64,000 nucleotides of DNA from Streptomyces sp. NBC_00224 (GTDB lineage: Bacteria > Actinomycetota > Actinomycetes > Streptomycetales > Streptomycetaceae): NCBI RefSeq assembly GCF_041435195.1, contig NZ_CP108106.1, positions 7,205,001-7,269,000 on the forward strand, written 5' to 3'. A model generated the notes under the pieces. That model was not told the origin of the DNA and did not search any database. It was given only the letters and a program-made list of their open reading frames with translations. Positions 1 through 7,940 of the stretch are shown piece by piece. Position 1 is the stretch's first letter. Every line of letters starts with the position of its first letter. Made by a program: the position numbers and the translations under genes.

Positions 1-902
1 TGATGGGCCAGTTGCGCACCGCCGTACAGACCATGGCGGCCCTCGACCTGCCGCCCGCCCAACTCCTGCGCAATCTGGACGACCTGGCCCAGCGCCTCGG
101 CGAGCACTATCTGGCGACCTGTCTGTACGCGGTCTACGACCCCATCGAGGGCGAGCTCCTGATGGCCAACGCGGGCCATGTGCCCCCGGTCCTGGTCCGC
201 GCCGCCGACGGCCGCAGCGAACTGCTCGACCTGCCGACCGGGGCGCCCATCGGCGTCGGCGGGGTGCCGTTCGAGACCGCGCGCGTACGCGTCGAGCCGG
301 GCGACCGGCTGGTGATGTGCACCGACGGCCTGGTCGAGATGCGGGGCGAGGACATCGGCGTGGGGCTGGCGACGCTCTGCGAGTCGGCCGCGCACCCGGC
401 CGCCTCCATGGACGACGCCTGCGACACCATCATCCGCGCCCTCAACACCCGGGGCGGCCGAAAGGACGACGTCGCCCTCCTGATGGCCCGGCTCAACGGC
501 ATCGCGCGCGAGGACGTCGCCGAGTGGCCGCTCGCCATAGACGCGCGCGAGGTGGCCCGGGCCCGTCGCCTGGTCGTCGGCCGACTGCGCGAATGGGGCC
601 TCGATGACGTGGCGGAGACCGTGGAGCTGCTGGTCAGCGAGGTCGTCACCAATGCCGTACGGCATGCGCACAGCCACCAGGTCCGGCTGCGGATGGTGCG
701 GGCCGAATCACTGCGCTGCGAGGTCGTCGACGACGACCACACGCTTCCGATGCTGCTGCACGCCGGACCGCTCGACGAGGCCGGGCGCGGACTGCGGGTG
801 GTGAGCCGGCTGGCCCGCGAGTGGGGGACCAGCCGTACGGGCGAGGGCAAGACCGTGTGGTTCGAGGTGTCGCTGCCGCGCAGGGGGCGCACGAGGCGCT
901 GA
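1..902 (+). CDS. SpoIIE-type PP2C phosphatase with C-terminal anti-sigma kinase domain (5' truncated)
   Basis: The gene enters from the left edge; the first in-frame ATG is at base 3, but the SpoIIE fold normally starts earlier, so the N-terminus is missing. Counting from that ATG, residues 1-165 are the C-terminal half of a SpoIIE/PP2C serine phosphatase, with metal-binding Asp in MCTDGL (D108) and the KDD motif (D155, D156). Residues 175-295 are a HATPase_c domain of the anti-sigma (RsbW/SpoIIAB) type, with N-box Asn217, the AGRGLRVV G-box and a closing GEGKTVWF strand. In Streptomyces such fusions act in partner-switching circuits that phosphorylate or dephosphorylate anti-sigma antagonists. 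The missing part probably carries PAS or GAF sensor domains. A stress sigma factor lies at 18.8 kb, but a functional link is only a guess. Confidence 0.88.
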   Translation, partial: MGQLRTAVQTMAALDLPPAQLLRNLDDLAQRLGEHYLATCLYAVYDPIEGELLMANAGHVPPVLVRAADGRSELLDLPTGAPIGVGGVPFETARVRVEPGDRLVMCTDGLVEMRGEDIGVGLATLCESAAHPAASMDDACDTIIRALNTRGGRKDDVALLMARLNGIAREDVAEWPLAIDAREVARARRLVVGRLREWGLDDVAETVELLVSEVVTNAVRHAHSHQVRLRMVRAESLRCEVVDDDHTLPMLLHAGPLDEAGRGLRVVSRLAREWGTSRTGEGKTVWFEVSLPRRGRTRR

Positions 903-1007
903 ACCGGCTCGAACGGGTGGTGAATGATTGCGCCGGGAGCTTGTCGGCGTGCCCCCGGAGCGATAGACCGATCTTGACACTGTGCGTGCCAGCCTGGGGA
1001 GTCGGTC

Positions 1008-1733
1008 ATGAGCGTGACGAGTCGGTACAAGGACGCCTGGGAAGGGTTCTGGAACGAGGCGCCCGACGAGACGGGCGCGGTGTTCTGGGACGCCGAACCG
1101 GCCCTGACGGCGGGCCCCCACCTGGCGCTCTTCGAACCCCATCTGGCCGATCTGGCCCTGCCCATGGTCGACTTGGGATGCGGCAACGGCACCCAGGCCC
1201 GCTTCCTCGCCGACCGTTACGACACCGTCGTCGGCGTCGACCTCTCGCCCGCCGCGGTGGAACGGGCCAGAAGCCAGGACCCGGACGGCCGGGTCCGGTT
1301 CGACCAGCTGGACGCGACCGACGAGAAGGCCGTCCAGAAGCTGCACGCGCGCCTCGGCGACGCCAATGTGTATGTGCGCGGGGTGCTCCACCAGTGCGAA
1401 CCGGCCGACCGCCGGCCCCTGGCCGACGCCGTCGCCACGCTGGTGGGGACGCAGGGCCGGGCGTTCCTGGTGGAGCTCGCGGAGGCGGCCAAGCCGGTCC
1501 TGATGGGCCTCGCCCAGGACCCCGCCGGGGCGCCGCCGAAGCTCCGCCCCGTCTTCGCCCACGGCCTCACCCCGGGCGAGGTGGCCGACGCGGCTGTGCC
1601 CGCCCTGCTCGGCGCGGCCGGTCTCACGGTCGTGGCCCGCGGCGAACTGCCGCTGACCACGACCGAGTACCGGCCGGACGGCACCCGGATCGCGCTGCCC
1701 TCCAAGTGGTGGGTGGTGGGGCGCGCCGAGTGA
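1008..1733 (+). CDS. Class I SAM-dependent methyltransferase
   Basis: The 241-residue protein has the glycine-rich SAM motif MVDLGCGNGTQ (about residues 53-63), followed by the acidic end of beta-2 in VVGVDLSPAAVERA. This is a Rossmann-type methyltransferase, nearest in feel to the methyltransf_25/thiopurine-methyltransferase-like group. The ATG at 1008 is preceded by GGGGAG at 996-1001, a good Shine-Dalgarno at 6 nt spacing, and this decides the start. It stands alone between the phosphatase gene and the convergent LPMO gene, so the substrate cannot be inferred. Cytoplasmic; no signal peptide. Confidence 0.85.
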   Translation: MSVTSRYKDAWEGFWNEAPDETGAVFWDAEPALTAGPHLALFEPHLADLALPMVDLGCGNGTQARFLADRYDTVVGVDLSPAAVERARSQDPDGRVRFDQLDATDEKAVQKLHARLGDANVYVRGVLHQCEPADRRPLADAVATLVGTQGRAFLVELAEAAKPVLMGLAQDPAGAPPKLRPVFAHGLTPGEVADAAVPALLGAAGLTVVARGELPLTTTEYRPDGTRIALPSKWWVVGRAE

Positions 1734-1746
1734 GCCCGGCGGGCGG

Positions 1747-2598
1747 TCAGGAGTCCTTGCGCCGGCGCAGCAGAAGCACACCGCCGGCCAGGACGCCCGC
1801 CATGGAGACCGCCGCGACGGGCTGCGCCGCCGCGCCGAGGGCGAACGAGTCCTTCGACGGTGTGCCGCCGCCGTGCCCCTGGTGGCTGACGGTGGACTTG
1901 GACGCCCCCGCCTCGATGCTCTGCTTGCTGGGCGCGGAGGGCTGCGCGGCCGCCTGGGCGGCCTTGCCGTACACGACGTCCGAGCAGCTGTAGAACGCCT
2001 CGGGGCTGTCGTTGCGCTGCCAGACCTTGTAGATGATGTGGCGGCCGGTGCGCGCGGGCAGGTTCCCGGTGAAGTTGTAGTAGCCCTCGGTGGAGGTCCT
2101 CGCCGTGGCGTAGGTGACGACCGGCTGGGGATCCAGGTCGGACCACTTCAGCGGCTTCGTCGGATCGAAGCCCTCCTTGGTGATGTAGAGCGTCATGGTC
2201 CCCGAATGCGGGGCCGTCACCCGGAACTTGAACCCGAAGGATCCGGCCGAGACGCCGGTGGCCGGCCAGTCGGTGCGGGCCCAGTCCAGCGCGCGGTACT
2301 TCTCACGGTTGGCCGAGCACAACTTGCCGTCCGGGACGAGCTGTTGATGGTGCCCGTCGGCATTGGCGATGTTGACCTCGTTCCAGTCGTAGAGCGGCTG
2401 GGTGCCGGAGTCGGCGACCAGGTCCTTGCACACTTGCGACTTGGGGGTCTCGGGGCCTTCCGCGTAACAGGCGGCGACCCGGCTGACCGGGTTGAACACG
2501 GCGCCGTGCGCGGCGGCGGGCGAGCCGGCGACGGAGAGCAGTGACGCGGACGCCACACCGAGAACACCGAGCGAGGCTGCTGTGCGTCGTACGGACAT
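1747..2598 (-). CDS. AA10 lytic polysaccharide monooxygenase, membrane-anchored
   Basis: This is a 283-residue secreted copper oxidase that cleaves chitin or cellulose chains. Residues 1-30 form a signal peptide. Cleavage after the Ala run exposes His31 as the mature N-terminus, which with His131 (in TAPHSG) forms the copper histidine brace of AA10 enzymes. The catalytic domain covers about 31-205. A Ser/Gly-rich linker follows, then a C-terminal hydrophobic segment ending RRRKDS, so the enzyme is probably tethered to the membrane rather than freely secreted. There is no LPXTG-like motif and no added binding module. ATG at 2598 is chosen over an upstream in-frame start at 2640 because AAGGAG lies just upstream on the minus strand and the signal peptide begins there. 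Three DasR-like boxes lie immediately upstream, which points to chitin/GlcNAc-type control. Confidence 0.93.
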   Translation of the reverse strand: MSVRRTAASLGVLGVASASLLSVAGSPAAAHGAVFNPVSRVAACYAEGPETPKSQVCKDLVADSGTQPLYDWNEVNIANADGHHQQLVPDGKLCSANREKYRALDWARTDWPATGVSAGSFGFKFRVTAPHSGTMTLYITKEGFDPTKPLKWSDLDPQPVVTYATARTSTEGYYNFTGNLPARTGRHIIYKVWQRNDSPEAFYSCSDVVYGKAAQAAAQPSAPSKQSIEAGASKSTVSHQGHGGGTPSKDSFALGAAAQPVAAVSMAGVLAGGVLLLRRRKDS

Positions 2599-2616
2599 GT
2601 GGGGGCTCCTTCTCAG

Positions 2617-2674
2617 CTGGTTCGGACCAGAGGTTGGCATTGGTCTGGACCAACACGCAAGAGGTCTGCACCAA
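2617..2674 (-). promoter_or_regulatory. Three tandem DasR-type (dre-like) operator boxes upstream of the LPMO gene
   Basis: CTGGTTCGGACCAG (2617-2630) and TTGGTCTGGACCAA (2640-2653) are inverted repeats with perfect 5- and 6-bp arms. A third copy, at 2661-2674, matches the second at 11 of 14 positions. Spacing is 23 and 21 bp, about two helical turns each. The known DasR consensus is ACTGGTCTAGACCACT. The boxes lie 19-76 bp upstream of the LPMO start codon and could also influence the divergent peptidase operon starting at 2778. Confidence 0.6.
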
Positions 2675-2777
2675 TTGGCTCGACCGCGGACCGGCGGCGG
2701 GAGGCGCGCCAGGACACGCGCCCGGGGTTATCCACAGGGCTGGTGAGGGCGTTCCGCGACGCGTACGGTTTCGTGGC

Positions 2778-3611
2778 ATGAAGATCCTCATCAGCGCCGA
2801 CATGGAGGGCGCGACCGGTGTCACCTGGCCCGCCGATGTGCTGCCGGGCACCCCGCAGTGGGAGCGCTGCCGCGCCCTGTTCACGTCCGATGTGAACGCG
2901 GCGGCGCTGGGCTTCTTCGACGGCGGCGCCGATGACGTCCTCATCAACGAGGCGCACTGGTCCATGCGCAATCTGCTGCTGGAGCGACTGGACGAGCGTG
3001 TGGAGATGCTCACCGGCCGGCACAAGTCGCTGTCCATGGTCGAGGGCGTGCAGCACGGTGACGTGGACGGGATCGCGTTCGTCGGTTACCACACGGGCGC
3101 GGGCACGGAAGGAGTGCTGGCGCACACCTATCTCGCCAACTCCATCACGGGCGTCTGGCTGAACGGGGCCAGGGCGAGCGAGGGTTTGCTCAACGCGCAC
3201 GTGGTCGCGGAGTACGGGGTGCCGGTGGTCCTGGTCACCGGCGATGACCTGACCTGCGCGGACGCCGAGGGATATGCACCAGGGGCGCGGAAGGTGGCGG
3301 TCAAGGACCACGTCTCGCGGTACGCGGCGGTGTGCCGCACCCCCGCGCGCACGGCCGCCGACATCAGGGCCGCCGCCAAGGAGGCCGCAGGACTGGCGGT
3401 GCGTCATGACCCGGTGCGGGGCGGGCCGTTCACCGTCGAGCTCGAATTCGACGCGGAGCACCTGACGATGGCGGCCACGGTGGTCCCGGGCGCCGAGCGG
3501 ACCGGGGAGCGCCGCGTCGCCTACACCAGCGACACCATGTACGACGGCATCCGCACCTTCAAGGCGGTCACCACGATCGTCTCGGCCGCGGTGGAGGAGC
3601 AGTATGGCTGA
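2778..3611 (+). CDS. M55 family D-aminopeptidase (DppA-like)
   Basis: A 277-residue zinc peptidase of the DppA family, which removes N-terminal D-amino acids such as D-Ala from short peptides. The N-terminal metal motif ISADMEGATGV is present, as are NEAHWSMRN and the conserved FVGYHTGAG and RASEG segments that complete the dinuclear site. ATG at 2778 begins exactly at the conserved beta-strand (MKILISADMEG); longer in-frame extensions upstream have no family support. It is the first gene of a four-peptidase operon, and its end overlaps the next gene by 8 bp. Cytoplasmic. In Bacillus the homologue sits with a dipeptide transporter, but no transporter is present here. Confidence 0.92.
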   Translation: MKILISADMEGATGVTWPADVLPGTPQWERCRALFTSDVNAAALGFFDGGADDVLINEAHWSMRNLLLERLDERVEMLTGRHKSLSMVEGVQHGDVDGIAFVGYHTGAGTEGVLAHTYLANSITGVWLNGARASEGLLNAHVVAEYGVPVVLVTGDDLTCADAEGYAPGARKVAVKDHVSRYAAVCRTPARTAADIRAAAKEAAGLAVRHDPVRGGPFTVELEFDAEHLTMAATVVPGAERTGERRVAYTSDTMYDGIRTFKAVTTIVSAAVEEQYG

Positions 3612-4929
3612 GCACATCGACGGGCGGGCGCTGGACGAGGTGGTGGCCTTCACCTCGGAGCTCATCGGGATCGACACCACCAACCGCGGCGGCGGGGACT
3701 GCCGCGAGCGCCCCGCCGCCGAGTACGTGGCGGAGCGGCTGGCCGACACCGGTCTGGAACCCACCCTCCTGGAGCGGACGCCGGGGCGCACCAACGTGGT
3801 GGCGCGCATCGAGGGCACCGACCCCTCCGCCGACGCCCTCCTGGTCCACGGTCACCTCGACGTGGTGCCCGCCGAGCCCGCCGACTGGAGCGTGCACCCC
3901 TTCTCCGGGGAGGTCCGCGACGGCGTGGTGTGGGGGCGCGGCGCCGTGGACATGAAGAACATGGACGCGATGGTCCTCGCGGTCGTACGGGCCTGGGCGC
4001 GGGCGGGCATTCGCCCCCGCCGGGACATCGTCATCGCGTACACCGCCGACGAGGAGGCCAGCGCGATCGACGGCTCCGGCTTCCTCGCCGACCACCACCC
4101 CGGCCTGTTCGAGGGGTGCACCGAAGGCATCAGCGAAGCGGGCGCGTTCACCTTCCACGCGGACCGTGGCATGGAGCTCTACCCGATCGCGGCGGGCGAG
4201 CGCGGCACCGGCTGGCTGAAGCTCACCGCGCACGGCCGGGCGGGCCACGGCTCCAGGGTGAACCGGGCCAACGCGGTCAGCCGCCTGGCCGCGGCGATCG
4301 CCCGGATCGGGGAGCACCGGTGGCCGGTCCGGCTCACCCCGACCGTCCGGGCGTCCCTGGCCGAACTCGCCGCGCTGTACGGGATCGAGGCCGACCCAGC
4401 GGCCCCCGGCTTCGATGTGGACGAGCTCCTCGGCAAGCTCGGCGCGGCCGCCGCCCTGGTCGAGCCGACCGTGCGCAACAGCTCCAACCCGACGATCCTG
4501 GAGGCCGGTTACAAGGTCAATGTGATTCCGGGGCACGCCACCGCGTATGTGGACGGGCGGGTCCTGCCGGGCGGCGACGACGAGTTCCGCGACACGCTGG
4601 ACCGGCTGACCGGCCCGGACGTCGACTGGGAGTTCCACCACAAGGAGGTCGCCCTCCAGTCCCCGGTCGACTCCCCGACGTACGCCAAACTGCGCGCCGC
4701 CGTCGAGAAGTTCGCCCCCGAGGGGCATGTCGTGCCGTACTGCATGTCCGGTGGCACCGACGCCAAGCACTTCTCCCGTCTCGGCATCACCGGCTACGGC
4801 TTCTCGCCGCTGAAGCTGCCGCCCGGCTTCGACTACCAGGCGCTGTTCCACGGCGTCGACGAACGGGTCCCGGTGGACGCGCTCCACTTCGGCGTGCGCG
4901 TTCTCGATCACTATCTGCGCTCCGCGTAG
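3604..4929 (+). CDS. M20/M25/M40 family metallopeptidase
   Basis: A 441-residue dinuclear zinc peptidase or acyl-amino-acid hydrolase. Ligand motifs are in order: HGHLDVVP with the first His and Asp, GRGAVDMKN with the bridging Asp, ADEEAS with the catalytic Glu pair, and a C-terminal GGTDAKHF carrying the last His. The lid/dimerisation domain lies at about residues 200-310. The start overlaps the M55 gene by 8 bp, indicating translational coupling. M20 members include dipeptidases, carboxypeptidases and succinyl-diaminopimelate desuccinylases; the neighbours favour a dipeptidase role. Family assignment is firm; substrate is inferred from context. Confidence 0.92.
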   Translation: MAEHIDGRALDEVVAFTSELIGIDTTNRGGGDCRERPAAEYVAERLADTGLEPTLLERTPGRTNVVARIEGTDPSADALLVHGHLDVVPAEPADWSVHPFSGEVRDGVVWGRGAVDMKNMDAMVLAVVRAWARAGIRPRRDIVIAYTADEEASAIDGSGFLADHHPGLFEGCTEGISEAGAFTFHADRGMELYPIAAGERGTGWLKLTAHGRAGHGSRVNRANAVSRLAAAIARIGEHRWPVRLTPTVRASLAELAALYGIEADPAAPGFDVDELLGKLGAAAALVEPTVRNSSNPTILEAGYKVNVIPGHATAYVDGRVLPGGDDEFRDTLDRLTGPDVDWEFHHKEVALQSPVDSPTYAKLRAAVEKFAPEGHVVPYCMSGGTDAKHFSRLGITGYGFSPLKLPPGFDYQALFHGVDERVPVDALHFGVRVLDHYLRSA

Positions 4930-4944
4930 GGGGAGTTGGAAGAC

Positions 4945-6966
4945 ATGATGCCCATCGGGCCTTACGGAACCTGGCCGTCGCCCATCGACGCCGAGCTCGC
5001 CGCCAGCCGCGACGGGGCGCCCGACTTCGTCGGCGTCGTCGGCGAGGAGGTGTGGTGGACCGAGCCGCGCCCCACCGAGGGCGGCCGCCGCGCACTGGTC
5101 CGGCGCCGGGCGGACGGCGCCGCGCAGTCGCTGCTGCCCGCGCCGTGGAACGTACGGACCCGGGTCATCGAGTACGGCGGCCAACCCTGGGCCGCGGTCC
5201 CGCGCGGCTCCGGGGGCCCGCTGGTCGTCTTCGTCCACTTCCCCGACCAGCGCCTGTACGCGTACGAGCCGGACGGCGCCGGCGAGCCTCGGCCGCTCAC
5301 TCCGCTCTCGGCGGTGGGGGAGGGGCTGCGCTGGGCCGACCCGGTCCTCGTGGCCGAGCGGGGCGAAGTCTGGTGCGTCCTTGAGGAGTTCACCGGCGAC
5401 GCGCCCACCGATGTGCGCCGGGTGCTGGCGGCCGTGCCCCTGGACGGCTCGGCGGCCGAGGACCGCGGCCGGGTGCGCGAGCTCTCCGACGGGCGACACC
5501 GCTTCGTCACCGGCCCCCGGCTCTCCCCGGACGGCGCCCGCGCGGCCTACCTCGCCTGGGACCACCCGAACATGCCGTGGGACGGCACCGAGCTGATCCT
5601 CGCGGAGATCGGCGACGACGGGGCCTTCGAAGGGGCGCGGCCCGTCGCGGGCGGGCCCGGCGAGTCCGTCGCCCAGGTCGAGTGGGCGCCCGACGGCCGG
5701 CTGCTCTTCTCCTGCGACCGCACCGGCTGGTGGAACCTCTACCGCGCCGCCCCCGCCCCCGGGGTCTCGCCCTCCTCCCACCCGGCGGACCGCGAGGGCG
5801 CCGCGGTGCCGCTGTGCCCGCGCGAGGAGGAGTTCGGCGGGCCGCTCTGGCAGCTCGGCCGCCGCTGGTTCCACCCGCTGGAGAACGGTCTGATCGCCGT
5901 GGTCCACGGCAGGGGCGCGACCGCGCTCGGCATCCTCGACCCGGAGAGCGGCGAGGTCGTGGACGCGGCCGGGCCCTGGACCGCCTGGCACTGCACGCTC
6001 GCGGTGCACGGCAGCAGGGTCGTCGGCGTCGCCGCGAGCCCGCGCACGGCGCCCGAGGTGGTCGAGCTGGACACCCGCTCGGGCCGCACCCGCGTCGTCG
6101 GGCGCGCCCACGACGACCCGGTGGACCCCGCGTACTACCCGGAACCGCAGATCCGCACCTTCACCGGTCCGGGCGGCCGCGACATCCACGCCCTGGTCTA
6201 TCCGCCGCACCACCCCGGCCGGGTGGCGCCCACCGACGAGCTCCCGCCGTACGTGATCTGGGCGCACGGCGGCCCGACCAGCCAGGTCCCGCTCGTCCTC
6301 GACCTGGAGATCGCCTACTTCACCTCGCGCGGCATCGGCGTGGCCGAGGTCAACTACGGCGGCTCGACGGGGTACGGACGGGAGTACCGCGACCGGCTGC
6401 GCGAGCAGTGGGGCGTCGTCGACGTCGAGGACTGCGCGGCCGTGGCCCGGGCGCTCGCCGACGAGGGCACCGCCGACCCCCGGCGGCTCGCGATCCGGGG
6501 CGGCAGCGCGGGCGGCTGGACCTCGGCGGCCTCGCTCGCCACCACCGACGTCTACGCCTGCGGCACCGTGATCTACCCGGTCCTCGACCTCACCGACTGG
6601 TCGTCGGACGACGGCACGCACGACTTCGAGTCGCAGTACATGGAGTCCCTCATCGGGCCCCTCGCCGACCTCCCCGGCCGGTACGCGGAGCGCTCGCCGA
6701 TCACCCACGCGGAGCGGATCACCGTGCCGTTCCTGCTGCTCCAGGGACTCGACGACGTGATCTGCCGACCCGTACAGTGCGAACGGTTCCTGGCCAGAAC
6801 GGCGGGCCGCGGCATACCGCACGCGTACATCGCCTTCGAGGGCGAGGGACACGGCTTCCGCCGGGCGGACACCATGGTCCGCGCCCTGGAGGCCGAACTC
6901 TCCCTGTACGCCCAGACGTTCGGCATCGACCGGCCCGACGTCCCCCTCCTGGAGCTGAAGAAGTGA
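4945..6966 (+). CDS. S9 family prolyl oligopeptidase-type serine peptidase
   Basis: A 673-residue cytoplasmic peptidase with an N-terminal beta-propeller (about 1-400) and a C-terminal alpha/beta-hydrolase domain. The catalytic triad is visible: Ser in RGGSAGGW, Asp in LQGLDDV and His in GEGHGF. The architecture resembles dipeptidyl peptidase/acylaminoacyl peptidase S9C enzymes. A TTG at 4936 also opens this frame, but it directly abuts the GGGGGAG ribosome-binding site at 4929-4935, so ATG 4945 (9 nt spacing) is preferred. It follows the M20 gene after 15 bp and its stop overlaps the next GTG start by 4 bp. Confidence 0.92.
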   Translation: MMPIGPYGTWPSPIDAELAASRDGAPDFVGVVGEEVWWTEPRPTEGGRRALVRRRADGAAQSLLPAPWNVRTRVIEYGGQPWAAVPRGSGGPLVVFVHFPDQRLYAYEPDGAGEPRPLTPLSAVGEGLRWADPVLVAERGEVWCVLEEFTGDAPTDVRRVLAAVPLDGSAAEDRGRVRELSDGRHRFVTGPRLSPDGARAAYLAWDHPNMPWDGTELILAEIGDDGAFEGARPVAGGPGESVAQVEWAPDGRLLFSCDRTGWWNLYRAAPAPGVSPSSHPADREGAAVPLCPREEEFGGPLWQLGRRWFHPLENGLIAVVHGRGATALGILDPESGEVVDAAGPWTAWHCTLAVHGSRVVGVAASPRTAPEVVELDTRSGRTRVVGRAHDDPVDPAYYPEPQIRTFTGPGGRDIHALVYPPHHPGRVAPTDELPPYVIWAHGGPTSQVPLVLDLEIAYFTSRGIGVAEVNYGGSTGYGREYRDRLREQWGVVDVEDCAAVARALADEGTADPRRLAIRGGSAGGWTSAASLATTDVYACGTVIYPVLDLTDWSSDDGTHDFESQYMESLIGPLADLPGRYAERSPITHAERITVPFLLLQGLDDVICRPVQCERFLARTAGRGIPHAYIAFEGEGHGFRRADTMVRALEAELSLYAQTFGIDRPDVPLLELKK

Positions 6967-7910
6967 CCTCGACGCACCACGCCACCGCGCCGCTCACCCG
7001 GCCCGCCCGGCTGCGGCCCGGCGCCCGGGTGGCGGTGGTCGCCACCAGCGGGCCGGTGGTGGGGGAGCGGCTCGACGCGGGCCTGGACATCCTGCGCGGC
7101 TGGGACCTCGAACCGGTCGTGATGCCCCATGTCCGCGACCGGCACCCGGAGTTCCGCTATCTCGCGGGCAGCGACGAGGGCCGGGCGCGCGACCTCCAGG
7201 AGGCGTGGTGCGACCCGTCCGTCGACGCGGTGCTCTGCGCACGCGGCGGATACGGCGCACAGCGCATGGTGGACCTGCTCGACTGGAGCGCGATGCGCGC
7301 CGCCGGGCCCAAGGTGTTCGTCGGCTACAGCGACGTGACCGCGCTGCACGAGGCGTTCGCGGTACGGATGGGGCTCTCCACTCTGTACGGGCCGATGGTG
7401 TCGGCCGCGACATTCCTCAAGGACGACCCGACCCAGCGCTCCCTGCGCACCACGCTCTTCGAGCCCGAGGCGGCCCGCACCCTCGGCCCGGCGGGCGCGC
7501 GCCCGATGGTGCCAGGCCGGGCCCGCGGGGTCACGGTGGGCGGCTGCCTCGCCCTGCTCGGCGCCGACCTCGCCACCCCGCGGGCCAGGACGTCGGCGCG
7601 CGGCGGACTGCTGCTGATCGAGGACGTCGGCGAGGAGGACTACCAGATCGACCGCATCCTCACCCAGCTGCTGCGCTCGGGATGGCTGGACGGGGTCGCC
7701 GGGGTGGCGCTCGGCTCCTGGGAGGAGTGCGGGCCGTACGAGAAGGTGCGGGCCGTGCTGTACGAGCGGCTCGCCCCGCTCGGGGTGCCGGTGGTCGAGC
7801 AGTTCGGCTTCGGCCACTGCACCCCCTCGCTGACCATGCCGCTCGGGGTGCCCGCGGTGCTCGACGCCGACGCGGGCACGCTCACGCTGGAGGTGCCCGC
7901 GCTGGTGTAG
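6963..7910 (+). CDS. S66 family LD-carboxypeptidase (LdcA/MccF-like)
   Basis: The 315-residue protein starts at a GTG that overlaps the S9 stop codon (GTGA). S66 hallmarks are present: CARGGYGAQ, the nucleophile Ser in VGYSDVTALHE, the Glu of LLIEDVGEEDYQIDR and the His of FGFGHCTPSL. LdcA enzymes cleave the L,D bond between meso-diaminopimelate and terminal D-Ala in recycled muropeptides; MccF enzymes detoxify peptide-nucleotide antibiotics. Together with the D-aminopeptidase and M20/S9 genes upstream, a role in peptidoglycan-peptide turnover is plausible but not proven. It is the last gene of the operon, followed by a hairpin terminator. Confidence 0.92.
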   Translation: MTSTHHATAPLTRPARLRPGARVAVVATSGPVVGERLDAGLDILRGWDLEPVVMPHVRDRHPEFRYLAGSDEGRARDLQEAWCDPSVDAVLCARGGYGAQRMVDLLDWSAMRAAGPKVFVGYSDVTALHEAFAVRMGLSTLYGPMVSAATFLKDDPTQRSLRTTLFEPEAARTLGPAGARPMVPGRARGVTVGGCLALLGADLATPRARTSARGGLLLIEDVGEEDYQIDRILTQLLRSGWLDGVAGVALGSWEECGPYEKVRAVLYERLAPLGVPVVEQFGFGHCTPSLTMPLGVPAVLDADAGTLTLEVPALV

Positions 7911-7912
7911 CC

Positions 7913-7933
7913 CGTACGCCATGGAGGCGTACG
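7913..7933. terminator. Hairpin between the convergent LD-carboxypeptidase and adenosine deaminase genes
   Basis: CGTACGCC (7913-7920) and GGCGTACG (7926-7933) are perfect 8-bp arms around a 5-nt loop. The hairpin lies just after the stop at 7910 and before the convergent stop at 7941, so it can serve both strands. There is no U-tract, as is usual in Streptomyces. Confidence 0.6.
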
Positions 7934-7940
7934 CCGTCCG

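Noticed and set aside
2728..2736. A perfect TTATCCACA DnaA box in the LPMO-peptidase gap
   Set aside because: It is isolated; a single 9-mer is expected by chance and no origin-like cluster is nearby. A second DnaA-like 9-mer at 14880-14888 is equally isolated.
3568..6852. A 1094-codon open frame on the minus strand
   Set aside because: It is antisense to the peptidase operon, is Arg/Gly/Ala-rich without motifs, and is a shadow of high-GC codon bias.
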